DNA of 64,000 nucleotides, from NCBI RefSeq assembly GCF_021165935.1, contig NZ_CP088953.1:3271501-3335500 (forward strand). The letters run 5' to 3'. The stretch is from Microbulbifer elongatus. GTDB lineage: Bacteria; Pseudomonadota; Gammaproteobacteria; Pseudomonadales; Cellvibrionaceae. The notes beneath the pieces were generated by a model. It saw only the letters and a list, made by a program, of their open reading frames with translations, searched no databases and had not been told where the DNA came from. Made by a program: the position numbers and the translations under genes. Of this stretch, positions 8,504 to 17,911 are shown piece by piece. Every line of letters starts with the position of its first letter. Positions within the stretch are counted from its first letter, which is position 1.

Positions 8504-9619
8504 ATGCCTTTCAAATTCTTTACTCCCAAACTATCCGCGGGGATCACGCTCGCCGCCGCCATGATTGCCGGCAGCCAGGTGACCGCACAGGAAACCAGTT
8601 ATATCGATATCATGGCCGTGGGCACACGGGTGGATAAGGACCGCCATACCGAGCGCCAGGGCGCCGGAGCCCGGGCCACTTACGGCTTCCAGACCAGTGG
8701 CAACTGGTTTACCGAAGTGCAACTGTTTGGCGTCAAACTGGATGAGGACGACAGCCTGTTCGAGCCCGAGGTACAACCAACCGACAATCCCTACATTTTT
8801 ACCGGCAGCCTTACTCCCTCTGGTGATGTAGAGCTCGCAGGCCTGGGCATGGATGTGGTGTATCACTTCAACGGTCGCCAGGGGTACTCGCCATTCCTGC
8901 TCGGTGGTGTCGGTGTGTCTCACAACAACACCAAGTTCGATTACGGAATTCAGGAAACCAACGCCTTCGTCAACATCGGTGCCGGTATCGTCAGTGGCCC
9001 GATCAGTGATAACGGGGTCAAAGTGCGTGCGGAAGTGCGCTACCTGCGCGACTTCTTCGCCGGTGATATGAACGACTATCAGTTTGGTATCGGCATCAGC
9101 ATTCCGCTGAACTGCCCGCCACCACCCGCGCCCACCGTGGCCTACGCACCGCCGCCCAAGGAAGAACCGGTCGAGCAGATCAACCTGGACGACGACGGTG
9201 ATGGCGTGCTCAACCAGAACGACCGCTGTCCAAACACGCTGCCCGGCGCCAAAGTGGATGAATTTGGCTGCGTGGTGGCCGACCAGACCATCACCCTGGA
9301 TAACATCCAGTTTGAATTCAATTCCGCCAGGCTCACCCCCCGCGCGGAAGCCTCGCTGGACATGGTGGTGCAGTCCCTGCGCAGCCAGCCCAACACGCTG
9401 GTCGAAGTGGCCGGACACACAGACAGCCAGGGCAACGACGGTTACAACCTGCGCCTTTCCGGACAGCGCGCAGAGTCTGTGCGCAAGTACCTGGTCTCCC
9501 GCGGGGTGAATACCTCACGTATTACCGCCAAGGGTTACGGCGAGACCAAACCCGTCGCGTCCAACGCGACAGAGGCCGGTCGCGCGCAAAACCGCCGGGT
9601 AGAACTGAACTTCCGTTGA
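8504..9619 (+). CDS. OmpA/OprF-type outer membrane porin
   Basis: A 371-residue outer membrane protein. Start chosen at ATG 8504, after AAGGAAG; an upstream ATG at 8480 would lengthen the signal peptide. Order: signal peptide (to about 28, QVTAQ), an eight-stranded beta-barrel domain (about 30-205, with SYIDIMAVGTRV, YSPFLLGGVGVSHNNT and FGIGISIPL), a Pro-rich hinge, a calcium-binding thrombospondin type 3-like repeat (DDDGDGVLNQNDRCPNTLPG), and a C-terminal OmpA peptidoglycan-binding domain (VEVAGHTDSQG, YNLRLSGQRAESVR, NRRVELNF). It anchors the outer membrane to the wall and may form a pore. It stands alone, with its own terminator. Confidence 0.93.
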   Translation: MPFKFFTPKLSAGITLAAAMIAGSQVTAQETSYIDIMAVGTRVDKDRHTERQGAGARATYGFQTSGNWFTEVQLFGVKLDEDDSLFEPEVQPTDNPYIFTGSLTPSGDVELAGLGMDVVYHFNGRQGYSPFLLGGVGVSHNNTKFDYGIQETNAFVNIGAGIVSGPISDNGVKVRAEVRYLRDFFAGDMNDYQFGIGISIPLNCPPPPAPTVAYAPPPKEEPVEQINLDDDGDGVLNQNDRCPNTLPGAKVDEFGCVVADQTITLDNIQFEFNSARLTPRAEASLDMVVQSLRSQPNTLVEVAGHTDSQGNDGYNLRLSGQRAESVRKYLVSRGVNTSRITAKGYGETKPVASNATEAGRAQNRRVELNFR

Positions 9620-9686
9620 TTTGACCAACTGGTCCGGCAATGGGCATCCCCGGCACTCTCCCGGGGCCAATGCAGGGCAATAGCAC

Positions 9687-9713
9687 AAAAGCCGGCATTC
9701 GCCGGCTTTTTTT
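9687..9713 (+). terminator. Rho-independent terminator of the ompA-like gene
   Basis: Stem AAAAGCCGGC / GCCGGCTTTT with an ATTC loop, followed by a run of T, 68 bases after the porin stop. Confidence 0.92.
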
Positions 9714-9908
9714 ATGCACAATCCACAGAAACTGTGGATATGTCTGTGAGCAACGTACGGGAAAACGCCGCCAGCCCGCATGACTCCGTTGTAACCACTT
9801 TGTGAAGAAAATTTAACCAAATTAAATTTTCATTACAAATCAGTCACTTACAAATGCTTTCAAAACAGGCTTGACAAATTTCCGCTGTAACTAAACCCCC
9901 GTTTCGGT

Positions 9909-10127
9909 TCACCCCACACTGTGGAAAGCTTTTTCGGCTAGCCCGAAAGAGCTATCAAAATTCAAGGTTTTTTTGCTACAGGAGACGCCAATCCGGCATC
10001 TGCCCACACAGCGGGCACAAATTGGACACTGGTCAACCAGTGGCACCAGATAGTCGCTAAGGGGAAGGGAGCAGGCGCCGCAGACCACGGCGCCACAGAA
10101 TTGGCGTTGCGCTTGCCTCCCGCACCG
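9909..10127 (-). other. Cysteine-rich open stretch in frame after the fbpC-like stop codon
   Basis: Directly after the TAA of the ABC ATPase gene and in the same frame, 72 codons stay open until a TGA at 9909. The translation is Cys-rich with zinc-finger-like spacing: FCGAVVCGACS, then QCPICARCVGRC and VSC. No ATG occurs in it; GTG codons are the only likely starts. It could be a small zinc-binding protein, a readthrough extension of the ATPase, or chance. The remaining bases 9714-9908 hold only AT-rich sequence. Confidence 0.3.
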
Positions 10128-11135
10128 TTAACGGGAGAAAGCGGCCAGTGGGTGGGTGGTGGTAATGGCCATCTGTACACGGGCACCCGGCTCCGCCTGC
10201 ACTTCATGGCTGGTGCGCACTTTGAGTTGCACGCCGTCGGCAATCTGTACTGCAAACAGGCGCGAGCACCCCTCGTAGCGTACCCAGTCCACCACGCCAT
10301 TGCCCATCTGCGACGGGATCAGAGACAGGTCATCCGGGCGCAACAGTAAATCCACCGGGCCGCTGGCACCGTCGATCGGAATACCGGGAGCAGGCCCCAG
10401 CGCGGTGGTTACCTGATGCCCCTGCAACTCGCCGGGAAGAAAGCTGGCCTCCCCAAGAAAGCGCGCCACAAATCGGCTCGCGGGCTCGGCGAAACAGGTT
10501 TCCGGGGTATCCAACTGCTCCAGCTTTCCGCCATTCAGGATTCCCACCCGGTCGCCAACCGACAGCGCCTCCTCCTGATCGTGCGTTACCCAGATAGCAG
10601 GAATACCCGCCGCCTTGAGCGCTTCGCGGATTTCCCAGCGCAGACTGTCTTTCAGCGCTGCATCCAGATTGGAAAGGGGTTCATCCAGCAAAATAAACGC
10701 GGGTTGGTGCGCAATGGTCCGCGCCAGCGCTACCCGCTGCTTTTGCCCGCCGGACAGGCTCGCGGGTTTGGCCTGACGGAAGTTTTCCAGCCCCAGCAGC
10801 TCCAGCCAATGGTCCGCCAGCGCGGTATCCTTCAGTCGAAAACACACATTTTCCTGAACCGTCAGATGGGGAAACAGCGCGAAATCCTGAAATACCATCC
10901 CCACATTGCGCTTCTCCGGGGGAACCGGCTGCTTCGCCGTGGACCGCCAGCCACCCAGGGCAATCTCCCCTGCGGATACGGGAATCAACCCGGCAAGCGC
11001 CTGCAGGATTGTGGTTTTACCGCAACCGGTGGGACCCACCAGCATCAACACCTCGTCCTTACCCAGGGCGAGATTGAGATCGTCCACCACACGGATGGAA
11101 CCATAGTCGACAGACAGGTGGCTTACGTTCAGCAT
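10128..11135 (-). CDS. Ferric/thiamine-type ABC transporter ATPase (FbpC-like)
   Basis: A 335-residue importer ATPase of the FbpC/PotA class, which powers the permease encoded next door. Walker A is GPTGCGKTT (about 33-41), the Q loop lies in MVFQDFALFPHL, the signature is LSGGQKQRVAL, Walker B is AFILLDEPLS, and the switch His is in WVTHDQEEAL. A C-terminal TOBE-like domain (DLLLRPDDLSL...MAITTTHPLAAF) follows. It is the last gene of a four-gene minus-strand operon with a periplasmic protein, binding protein and permease. The Fur box ahead of the operon favours ferric iron as substrate. Confidence 0.9.
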   Translation of the reverse strand: MLNVSHLSVDYGSIRVVDDLNLALGKDEVLMLVGPTGCGKTTILQALAGLIPVSAGEIALGGWRSTAKQPVPPEKRNVGMVFQDFALFPHLTVQENVCFRLKDTALADHWLELLGLENFRQAKPASLSGGQKQRVALARTIAHQPAFILLDEPLSNLDAALKDSLRWEIREALKAAGIPAIWVTHDQEEALSVGDRVGILNGGKLEQLDTPETCFAEPASRFVARFLGEASFLPGELQGHQVTTALGPAPGIPIDGASGPVDLLLRPDDLSLIPSQMGNGVVDWVRYEGCSRLFAVQIADGVQLKVRTSHEVQAEPGARVQMAITTTHPLAAFSR

Positions 11136-11143
11136 TACCGCAG

Positions 11144-12655
11144 TTACTTTCCTGAAACTTCAAGTTCGGCCCGGCGCTCTCCGGACAACATCAACGCCAG
11201 CCCCAGGGCCGACATCAATACAAGCAGCAATCCGGGGATGGCTGCGCGGCCAAAATACCCCGCTTCGTACACACGCCACAAGTAGGTTGCCAACGTTTCA
11301 AATCCGGTGGGCCCCAGCATCAGCGTGGCGGGCAGCTCGCGCATGGCCTCGAGAAACACCAGCGCCGCACCGGCGATCATGCCGCGCAGGGTCAATGGCA
11401 ATGTCACCCGCTGAAACGCCTCCCGCGGGCTTGCCCCCAGTACCCGCGCGGCCTTTACCAGGCTGGAGTCCAGACCTTCTGCCGTCGAGCGCACGGAACC
11501 TACCGCCAGGGGCAGGAACCGCAGTACATAACACAGCACCAGTAACCCCAGGGTCTGGTACAGAAATGGCAGCTTGAGTCCCACATATACCAGCGCAGTC
11601 CCCATGACGATTCCCGGCACGCCGAACCCGAAGTAGGTCACCCGCTCCATAAAACGCCCGGCACGGCCGGCAATGGCCGCGTGGGCCACGGGAATTGCCA
11701 GCACCACCGCACACAGCGCTGCCAGAAAGGACGCATGGGCAGAATTCCAGGCATAACGGAGGTCAAACCCGGCACTGCCCTCACGTGCCAGCCAGACCGC
11801 AAAGATCGCCAGCGGCAGCACTACCGCCAGGAGAATGACCGGTGACACCAGCAGCGCGATCAGCAGGCGCTGAGGGCGGTCGGGCCACAGAGTCAGGTGG
11901 CGCCCCGGCTTCTCGCGACTGCCGCGGACCCGGGACTCAAGGAACAGCACCAGCCCCACAATCACCAGCAATTGCAGCGACAGCATCGCCGCCTGGCTCA
12001 GCCCGAACGCGTTGTATTCCACAAAAATCACCCGGGTAAAGGTGTCCAGACGCATGATTGCGGGAGTGCCAAAATCTGAAAGCGTGTACAGCGCCACCAG
12101 CAGGCCACCGGCGGCAATCCCCGTAGCCACCCGCGGCAGCACCACCTTCCAGAGGCTCATCCCCAGGGACATGCCCAGCGTACGCGCTGCGTTGACCAGG
12201 CTTGCATCCAGGCTCAATAGGGAGGCGCGGGTGGTCAACATGACGAATGGGTAGGAATACAGAATCATCACCAGAGACGCGCCGGGCAGCCCGTCCATCG
12301 CGGGCAGTGGCACCCCCAGCAGATTATCGATTTCCCCTCCCCGGCCAAAAGCCGCGTAGAGGGTAAAAGCGCCGATATAACTGGGAATCGCCAGCGGCGC
12401 CGCAAGGATGACCAGCCATAAACGCCGCCAGGGAAACTGCACGTACGCGGTGACCAGCGCCAGTGGAACTCCGATCAGCACCGACCCCAACACCGTAAAC
12501 GCCATCAGCAACAGCGTATTCGAGAGTACGCGCAGGTTGTGGGCATCGAACAGCGCCGCCTCATCCGCGGCCAGGTCGATCAATACCCCAATAGGCAGAA
12601 TGGCCAGCAGCGCAATCAGCGCTGCCAGCGGGTAGGAACTGGGCCAGCGGGTCAT
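11144..12655 (-). CDS. Ferric ABC transporter permease (FbpB-like)
   Basis: A 503-residue permease with two fused binding-protein-dependent transport domains, each of about six helices, as in FbpB/SfuB. The first half carries LVNAARTLGMSLGMSLWKVV and the second LVKAARVLGASPREAF, the two EAA-type coupling loops that contact the ATPase. The stretch EAMRELPATLMLGPTGFETL near the C-terminus is characteristic of iron permeases. It starts at ATG 12655, overlapping the binding-protein stop by four bases, and ends 8 bases before the ATPase start. Confidence 0.92.
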   Translation of the reverse strand: MTRWPSSYPLAALIALLAILPIGVLIDLAADEAALFDAHNLRVLSNTLLLMAFTVLGSVLIGVPLALVTAYVQFPWRRLWLVILAAPLAIPSYIGAFTLYAAFGRGGEIDNLLGVPLPAMDGLPGASLVMILYSYPFVMLTTRASLLSLDASLVNAARTLGMSLGMSLWKVVLPRVATGIAAGGLLVALYTLSDFGTPAIMRLDTFTRVIFVEYNAFGLSQAAMLSLQLLVIVGLVLFLESRVRGSREKPGRHLTLWPDRPQRLLIALLVSPVILLAVVLPLAIFAVWLAREGSAGFDLRYAWNSAHASFLAALCAVVLAIPVAHAAIAGRAGRFMERVTYFGFGVPGIVMGTALVYVGLKLPFLYQTLGLLVLCYVLRFLPLAVGSVRSTAEGLDSSLVKAARVLGASPREAFQRVTLPLTLRGMIAGAALVFLEAMRELPATLMLGPTGFETLATYLWRVYEAGYFGRAAIPGLLLVLMSALGLALMLSGERRAELEVSGK

Positions 12656-13701
12656 AAAACCCCGACGCGGCGCATCAGATTGAGGGTGGGACGTAAATCC
12701 GCCAGCTGGGTGAGATCCAGTTTGGGGGGAGAAATGGCACTGAGCGCTGGCAGCCCCTGTGGCGGCTGAACACCATTCACCAGCGGGATTTCATAGGCTT
12801 CCCGGGCCAGGTAGGACTGCACCTCACGGGTCAGCAGATAGCGAATGAAGTTGATCGGCAGATCGCCCTCACTCAGTGCGAGAATTCCAGACGCATTCAC
12901 CAGGCAACCCGCGTCATTGTTGGTGAATGCCAGATCCACCTTCGCCTCGGGTTTACCGCTTTTCAGTCGCAGGGTGTAGTAGTGATTGGCGAAGCCAATA
13001 TCCACTTCACCGCGCTCTACCCCCATCACAACCCCCAGCTCACCGGCGTAACTCTTGGCCCGTTCACTGACGCCCTTGAGCCAGTCGGCAGTGGCCTGCT
13101 CGCCCTCAAGCAGGCGCATCGCGGTCACAAATGATTGGAACGATGCATAGGCCGGGGCCCAGCCGATACTCAGGTCGCTGTCCGCCAGGGCCATGACACT
13201 GTCGGGAATCCGGTCGGGAGTTACCCGCTCGGTGTTGTACGGCAGGGTTCGAATGCGGCCGGTGACGGGCGCCCACTGAGGATACTGGAAACCGGGTTTC
13301 AGCTGGCCGGTCAACGCGGCCGGCAGTGGCCGCGCCAGCCCCGCATCGGCAACCAGGCCGATAGCCCCGGAATCCACCGCCCAGAAAACATCCGCACGAC
13401 GCACCCCGGCCTTGGATTCCGCAACGATGGTGTTGGCCAGCGCGGCGGTAACCCCACGGCGCACCTGGAGATTGAATTTGGGGTTGCGCTTGCGAATGGC
13501 CTCGAGAACATTTTCGTAAAGCCCACCCTCGCCGCGCCCCAGGTAGAGAGTGAGATCTCCCTCCAGCGGCGGCAGCTGCTCCACGGAAAGCGCCATATTT
13601 TCCGTATCCGACGCCCAGGCGGAAACGGGCAGACACCCCACGGCGCCAGCCACGGCAAGACTGTTTAGACAGGCACTACGTAAAAAAGCTCTGCGCTGCA
13701 C
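12652..13701 (-). CDS. Ferric-type ABC transporter periplasmic binding protein
   Basis: A 349-residue extracellular solute-binding protein of the FbpA/FutA class. The N-terminus has a Tat-like RRAFLRS motif and a hydrophobic segment ending VSAWA. Binding-site hallmarks are LPYNTERVTPD, VERGEVDIGFANHYY (adjacent tyrosines as in ferric-binding proteins) and NASGILALS. It is coupled to the permease by an ATGA overlap. Iron is inferred from the tyrosine pair and the upstream Fur box. Other Fbp-like systems carry thiamine or phosphonate, so the substrate is not certain. Confidence 0.88.
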   Translation of the reverse strand: MQRRAFLRSACLNSLAVAGAVGCLPVSAWASDTENMALSVEQLPPLEGDLTLYLGRGEGGLYENVLEAIRKRNPKFNLQVRRGVTAALANTIVAESKAGVRRADVFWAVDSGAIGLVADAGLARPLPAALTGQLKPGFQYPQWAPVTGRIRTLPYNTERVTPDRIPDSVMALADSDLSIGWAPAYASFQSFVTAMRLLEGEQATADWLKGVSERAKSYAGELGVVMGVERGEVDIGFANHYYTLRLKSGKPEAKVDLAFTNNDAGCLVNASGILALSEGDLPINFIRYLLTREVQSYLAREAYEIPLVNGVQPPQGLPALSAISPPKLDLTQLADLRPTLNLMRRVGVL

Positions 13702-13753
13702 GGATGGTCCTTATTCGAATCTCTCTGGGCTTGGGTATCGGCGAAAACGTTCG

Positions 13754-14572
13754 TTAGAAAACGTCCTTGCGTTTTTTCTCGGCGGCAACCAGCAATTCTT
13801 TGGCGCGGTCGATTTTCACCTGCATGGACTCCACGACTTTTCGCACATCATCCACGCTGGCATTACCGTTGATTGCCTGCGGCAGGGTTACGTTGAAATC
13901 CTTCTCCAGATCTTCGACCAGCGCAGCGTCCTGCTCGATCAGCGCACCTTCCACACCTTCAAAACGGTGCAGGTAGGTGTCGTGCACGATGGTGGTGGCC
14001 GCTTCCGGCAATTGCTCGGCGTATTTGGCAACTACCCGGTCCAGGCGGAGCTTAATGTCTTCCAGGGTCTCAGGCATGGTGGTGGGCTCGGATTCCGTGG
14101 TCTGAATCTTTGCCAGTAATCCCCGCTCCTGAAACTGCGAGGCAAGCTTCACCGCGCCCAGTGCCTGCCAGAAAGCGCTGTTCAGCTTTTCCTGCTCGGC
14201 GCGCACTTCGGCCACCGGCTTGCCCGCTTCGATGGCCTGCTTGATGCCATAGATACCCTGCCAGATGTTCGCGTAGACAGGGACATAGTTGGTTTCGATC
14301 GCGGAATGGAAATCCACCTCTTCCCAGAAATCGATCAGTTGCTGGGTCTCCACCGCCTTCCGCCCCTTGGCTTCATAGCTATCTACCACACCGTCGTATT
14401 TACCAACCAGCCAATCCACCTCTTCGGAATACTGCCCCAGGTGACCTTTCAGATCATTCACGTGGTCGCCAATTTCGCCGTTAGCCGAGGCCTGAACGGC
14501 CGCCAGCATGGCGAGCAGGCCAAACACCAGCCCTTTTCCGCGGCTTATCCGAATTTGTTGTTGAGATTGCAT
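13754..14572 (-). CDS. Unrecognised periplasmic helical protein heading the iron-uptake operon
   Basis: I do not recognise a family with confidence. From ATG 14572 (AGGAG seven bases upstream) it encodes 272 residues. A signal peptide (about 1-31, ending VQASA) is followed by an all-helical, acidic mature part with repeated Glu/Lys pairs and the signature LIDFWEEVDFHSAIETNYVP. The end is Lys-rich (VAAEKKRKDVF). An in-frame ATG further upstream would place the Fur box inside the gene, so the later start is preferred. It is the first gene downstream of the Fur box and precedes the binding protein by 52 bases. Its position suggests a part in periplasmic iron handling, which is inference only. 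Confidence 0.75.
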   Translation of the reverse strand: MQSQQQIRISRGKGLVFGLLAMLAAVQASANGEIGDHVNDLKGHLGQYSEEVDWLVGKYDGVVDSYEAKGRKAVETQQLIDFWEEVDFHSAIETNYVPVYANIWQGIYGIKQAIEAGKPVAEVRAEQEKLNSAFWQALGAVKLASQFQERGLLAKIQTTESEPTTMPETLEDIKLRLDRVVAKYAEQLPEAATTIVHDTYLHRFEGVEGALIEQDAALVEDLEKDFNVTLPQAINGNASVDDVRKVVESMQVKIDRAKELLVAAEKKRKDVF

Positions 14573-14601
14573 GGTCACTCCTGAAGTTCTATTTCCGCAA
14601 A

Positions 14602-14616
14602 TGATACTTATTATCA
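14602..14616 (-). promoter_or_regulatory. Fur box with overlapping promoter for the ferric ABC operon
   Basis: Read on the minus strand, TGATAATAAGTATCA is a 7-1-7 inverted repeat with one mismatch, matching the known Fur consensus (TGATAAT-n-ATTATCA). It overlaps a -10-like GATAAT. A TTGACG (plus-strand 14631-14636) lies 15-17 bases further upstream as a possible -35. It is 30 bases ahead of the ATG at 14572, so Fe-Fur binding would block transcription of all four genes. Confidence 0.82.
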
Positions 14617-14799
14617 AAAACAAGATAAAGCGTCAAAGTTGGCTTTGCATCGCGCGCGGAAGGTTACAGCCAGGGATGTGGAGACTTTCTTGAGACTGAT
14701 GGTGGAATCGAGAATCTGTTCGCACTCCTGTGCCGCGGAATGCTACCAGCCCGGGCGGGGTATTTCACCTACTTCATCGGGCCGGCGGCAGGCACCGGA

Positions 14800-16251
14800 C
14801 TACCCCCGGCTTGCACGAAGCACGCGGAAACCGATAAATGAAAAGAGTACGGTCAACAGCGGGTTTAACAGGTTGAAGAAACAGAAAGGCGCAAACGCAA
14901 TGGTCGAGCTGCCGAGGGCAGCGGCCATATAGGCACCACAGCTGTTCCAGGGTATCAGTGGCGAAGTAACCGTGGCGGAATCCCCCACCACCCGCGACAG
15001 CATGACCGGCGCATAACCGCGCTTCTCAAACGTCGGACGGAAAAGCCGTGCCGGCAGAACAATGGCAATGTATTGATCCGACGCGAGCACATTGGTTCCG
15101 AAACTCGTGGCCACCACGGAGGACACCAGTGCGCCAGCCGAGCGCGCCCTGGCGATGAGCGGCCCCACAAGACGCTGCAACAGCCCCGCGTGCTCAACCA
15201 CCGCCCCGAACGCGAGTGCGGTGATGATCAGCCACACCGTATTCAACATACTTGCCATGCCGCCCCGGGACAGCAATTCGTCGACACGTGCATTGCCACT
15301 GTCCGCGGTAAAACCGGTGGCAATGGCGGCCCAGACACCTTTTACGTAGGCCAGCACGGTGGGGATATCGCTGTCGCCCGCCAGCGCCAGCACACTGTCC
15401 GGCGCGGTGATCACCGCCTGGCCACCCCCTACCAGCGCACCGATAAAGATCGTTACAAAAGGCGGGAAACGCAACAGCGCCAACACCACCACAACCGCCA
15501 GGGGTAACAGTGTCCAGAGGGATACGGTGGCGTGGGCACGCATGGTTGCGAGTACCGGACTGGCATCGAGATTCCCGGGTTCACCGAGCAGAGCGAACAG
15601 CGCCACCGCGAGCATCAGCGAGGGAACCGAGGTCCACAGGGACTCACGAATATGATCGAACAGATTTGCTCCCGCCGCGGCACTGGCCAGGTTGGCCGTA
15701 TCCGACAGGGGGGATGCCTTATCGCCAAAGTAGGCGCCGGAAATCACCGCCCCGGCAGTAATGGCCGGCGACAGCTGCATACTGTGAGCGATGCCCATCA
15801 TGCCGATGCCAATCGTGCCCGCCACTGTCCAGGAGCTGCCTACGGTAAAGCCCACAATCCCACAGATGATGGCGGCCGTGGCATAAAAATAACTGGGACT
15901 GAGTACTTTCAACCCGTAGTACACCATGGTGGAAATGGTTCCAGACATGGCCCAGGCGCCAATCAGGGCACCCACCGCCAGCAATATCAGAATGGCCGCC
16001 AATCCGGTTGAAATACCACCGACTACCGCCTGGCGGATACCATCTATAGACATCCCATTCTTGAACGCTACCGCCATGGCAATCAGCGCACAGAACAGCA
16101 AGGCAATCTGGTTGGGGCCGTAGGACGCATCGTCGCGGAACAGGTAATAGGAAAGACTCAGCAGGCACAGCAGGGCCACTACGGGTACAAGCGCATCCAG
16201 CAGCGACGGTGTTTTTACCGGCGGATTCGACACACCTGATTCATCGCTCAT
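14800..16251 (-). CDS. nhaC: NhaC-type Na+/H+ antiporter
   Basis: A 483-residue membrane antiporter of the NhaC family with about 11-12 spans. Typical stretches are SSWTVAGTIGIGMMGIA, AGAVISGAYFGDKASPLSDTANLA (the conserved core with the charged DKxSPLSDT) and SFGTNVLASDQYIAIVLPARLF. It would export Na+ in exchange for protons at the inner membrane, in keeping with a marine host; some relatives exchange malate/lactate. It stands alone and is divergent from the arginine cluster. The first residues, MSDESGVSNPPVKTPS, are hydrophilic. Confidence 0.88.
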   Translation of the reverse strand: MSDESGVSNPPVKTPSLLDALVPVVALLCLLSLSYYLFRDDASYGPNQIALLFCALIAMAVAFKNGMSIDGIRQAVVGGISTGLAAILILLAVGALIGAWAMSGTISTMVYYGLKVLSPSYFYATAAIICGIVGFTVGSSWTVAGTIGIGMMGIAHSMQLSPAITAGAVISGAYFGDKASPLSDTANLASAAAGANLFDHIRESLWTSVPSLMLAVALFALLGEPGNLDASPVLATMRAHATVSLWTLLPLAVVVVLALLRFPPFVTIFIGALVGGGQAVITAPDSVLALAGDSDIPTVLAYVKGVWAAIATGFTADSGNARVDELLSRGGMASMLNTVWLIITALAFGAVVEHAGLLQRLVGPLIARARSAGALVSSVVATSFGTNVLASDQYIAIVLPARLFRPTFEKRGYAPVMLSRVVGDSATVTSPLIPWNSCGAYMAAALGSSTIAFAPFCFFNLLNPLLTVLFSFIGFRVLRASRG

Positions 16252-16450
16252 CTTTACTCACCCATCCATCAGAGAATTGTTCCCACCCCCACACGCCGCG
16301 CGCAACTACCGGGTACTACCAAAGCTTAGATTGCAGGCGCCAGATAGTGACCCATACTGAAAACATCCGGGTCGGGGCCACCCTAGAGCGTGTGGATAGG
16401 CGATCCGTGCTTCAGCAACACAGCAACTATCGCCGCGCGAGGAGTCATAC

Positions 16451-17911
16451 GTGAACACCGGCAACGAATCCGACCAACCCCCATCACCAAGCCCCGAGAC
16501 ACAGGAAAAGCGCTTCAGCTTCCCCACTGCGTTCACCATCCTCTTTGGTCTGATCATTTTTGTGGCCGCGTTGACCTGGATTATTCCGGCGGGTGAATAC
16601 ACTCGGGAAATGAATCCAGAACTGGGGGAAGAAGTTCCGGTGCCAGGCACCTATCACGAGGTAGAGTCCGATCCCCAGCGACTGCTGATTTCCATGCTGA
16701 TGGCGCCGGTCGACGGCATGTATGACACGGACACCAACGAGGCCCGCGCCATTGACGTGGCACTCTTCGTTCTGATGATCGGCGGCTTTCTCGGTGTGGT
16801 CACCCGCACCGGCGCCATTGATGCGGGCATGAGCCGCACCATGCAGGCGCTCAAGGGGCGAGAGATCTGGATGATCCCGTTTATGATGGCACTGTTCGCA
16901 CTGGGCGGCTCCACCTACGGGATGGCGGAAGAGTCCCTGGCATTTTACGGCTTGATTATTCCGGTAATGATCGCCGCCGGTTACGATGCGGTCACTGCCG
17001 TGGCGATGATTATGCTGGGCGCCGGTATCGGTACTCTCGGTTCCACCGTCAATCCATTTGCCACGGTCATCGCCTCCAACGCCGCGCAAATTCCCTTTAC
17101 CCAGGGAATCTGGCTGCGGGTGGTCATTCTGGTGCTCGGCTGGCTCGCCTGCGTCTTCTATGTGATGCGTTACGCCAAACGGGTAAAGGCCAACCCGGAA
17201 ACCTCTCTGGTCGCCGATATGCGGGAAGAAAACCGCCAGCATTTTCTCGGCGGAAAATCGAGCCTTGAAGCCATCGAGTTTACAACCACCCGCAAGATCA
17301 TCCTGGTCATTTTCGCGCTGACCTTCGCGGTCATGATCTGGGGCGTCTCCTCCGCAGGCTGGTGGATGGGGCAGATGTCCGCCCTGTTTCTCGGCGCCGC
17401 CATACTGATCGGCATCATCGCCCGCCTGGGTGAGAAAAATCTGGTGAACACCTTTCTCGATGGCGCCCGCGACCTGCTGGGCGTGGCACTGATTATCGGC
17501 GTGGCACGGGGCGTAGTGGTCATCATGGATAAGGGCAAAATCACCGATACGCTGCTCTACTGGGCCGAACAGGCTGTGGGCGACCTGCCCTCAGTGGCGT
17601 TTATCAACGTAATGTTCTGGATCGAGGTACTGCTGTCGTTCTTCGTGCCCTCCTCCTCGGGGCTCGCGGTGCTGTCGATGCCCATCATGGCACCACTGGC
17701 AGAATTTGCCGAGGTGAGCCGACATCTGGTGGTCACCGCCTTTCAGTCCGCCAACGGGTTGGTAAACCTGATCAACCCGACGTTCGCCGTAGTTATGGGA
17801 GGCCTTGCCATCGGCCGCGTGGGCTACGACCGCTGGCTGAAATTTATGGGTCCCCTGCTGCTGATTCTGGTGATCATGATCTGCGCCGTGCTCAGCCTGG
17901 GCGCGCTGTGA
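16451..17911 (+). CDS. YfcC/ArcD-type transporter, probable arginine:ornithine exchanger
   Basis: A 486-residue carrier of the YfcC/DcuC-like superfamily with about 12 spans. Seen: FGLIIFVAALTWIIPAGEY at the first span, LGGSTYGMAEESLAFYGLI, GAGIGTLGSTVNPFATVIAS, and FFVPSSSGLAVLSMPIMAPL near the end, all typical of YfcC. It starts at GTG 16451 after GAGGAG. It is followed by arcA, arcB and arcC on the same strand, so arginine/ornithine exchange for the deiminase pathway is the best inference; some related arc operons carry this family in place of classical ArcD. Confidence 0.85.
   Translation: MNTGNESDQPPSPSPETQEKRFSFPTAFTILFGLIIFVAALTWIIPAGEYTREMNPELGEEVPVPGTYHEVESDPQRLLISMLMAPVDGMYDTDTNEARAIDVALFVLMIGGFLGVVTRTGAIDAGMSRTMQALKGREIWMIPFMMALFALGGSTYGMAEESLAFYGLIIPVMIAAGYDAVTAVAMIMLGAGIGTLGSTVNPFATVIASNAAQIPFTQGIWLRVVILVLGWLACVFYVMRYAKRVKANPETSLVADMREENRQHFLGGKSSLEAIEFTTTRKIILVIFALTFAVMIWGVSSAGWWMGQMSALFLGAAILIGIIARLGEKNLVNTFLDGARDLLGVALIIGVARGVVVIMDKGKITDTLLYWAEQAVGDLPSVAFINVMFWIEVLLSFFVPSSSGLAVLSMPIMAPLAEFAEVSRHLVVTAFQSANGLVNLINPTFAVVMGGLAIGRVGYDRWLKFMGPLLLILVIMICAVLSLGAL

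Noticed and set aside
9871..9893. TTGACA followed by TGTAACTA as a promoter
   Set aside because: The spacing is about 11 bases, too short for a sigma-70 promoter, and there is no gene downstream on that strand.
9962..10300. A 112-codon minus-strand frame overlapping the ABC ATPase end
   Set aside because: It is out of frame with the ATPase, rich in Trp/Pro/Arg, and lacks any domain. The in-frame Cys-rich stretch nearby is treated separately.
16252..16450. FNR or ArgR site ahead of the arginine deiminase cluster
   Set aside because: I looked for TTGAT-N4-ATCAA and for ArgR-like palindromes and saw none good enough to report.
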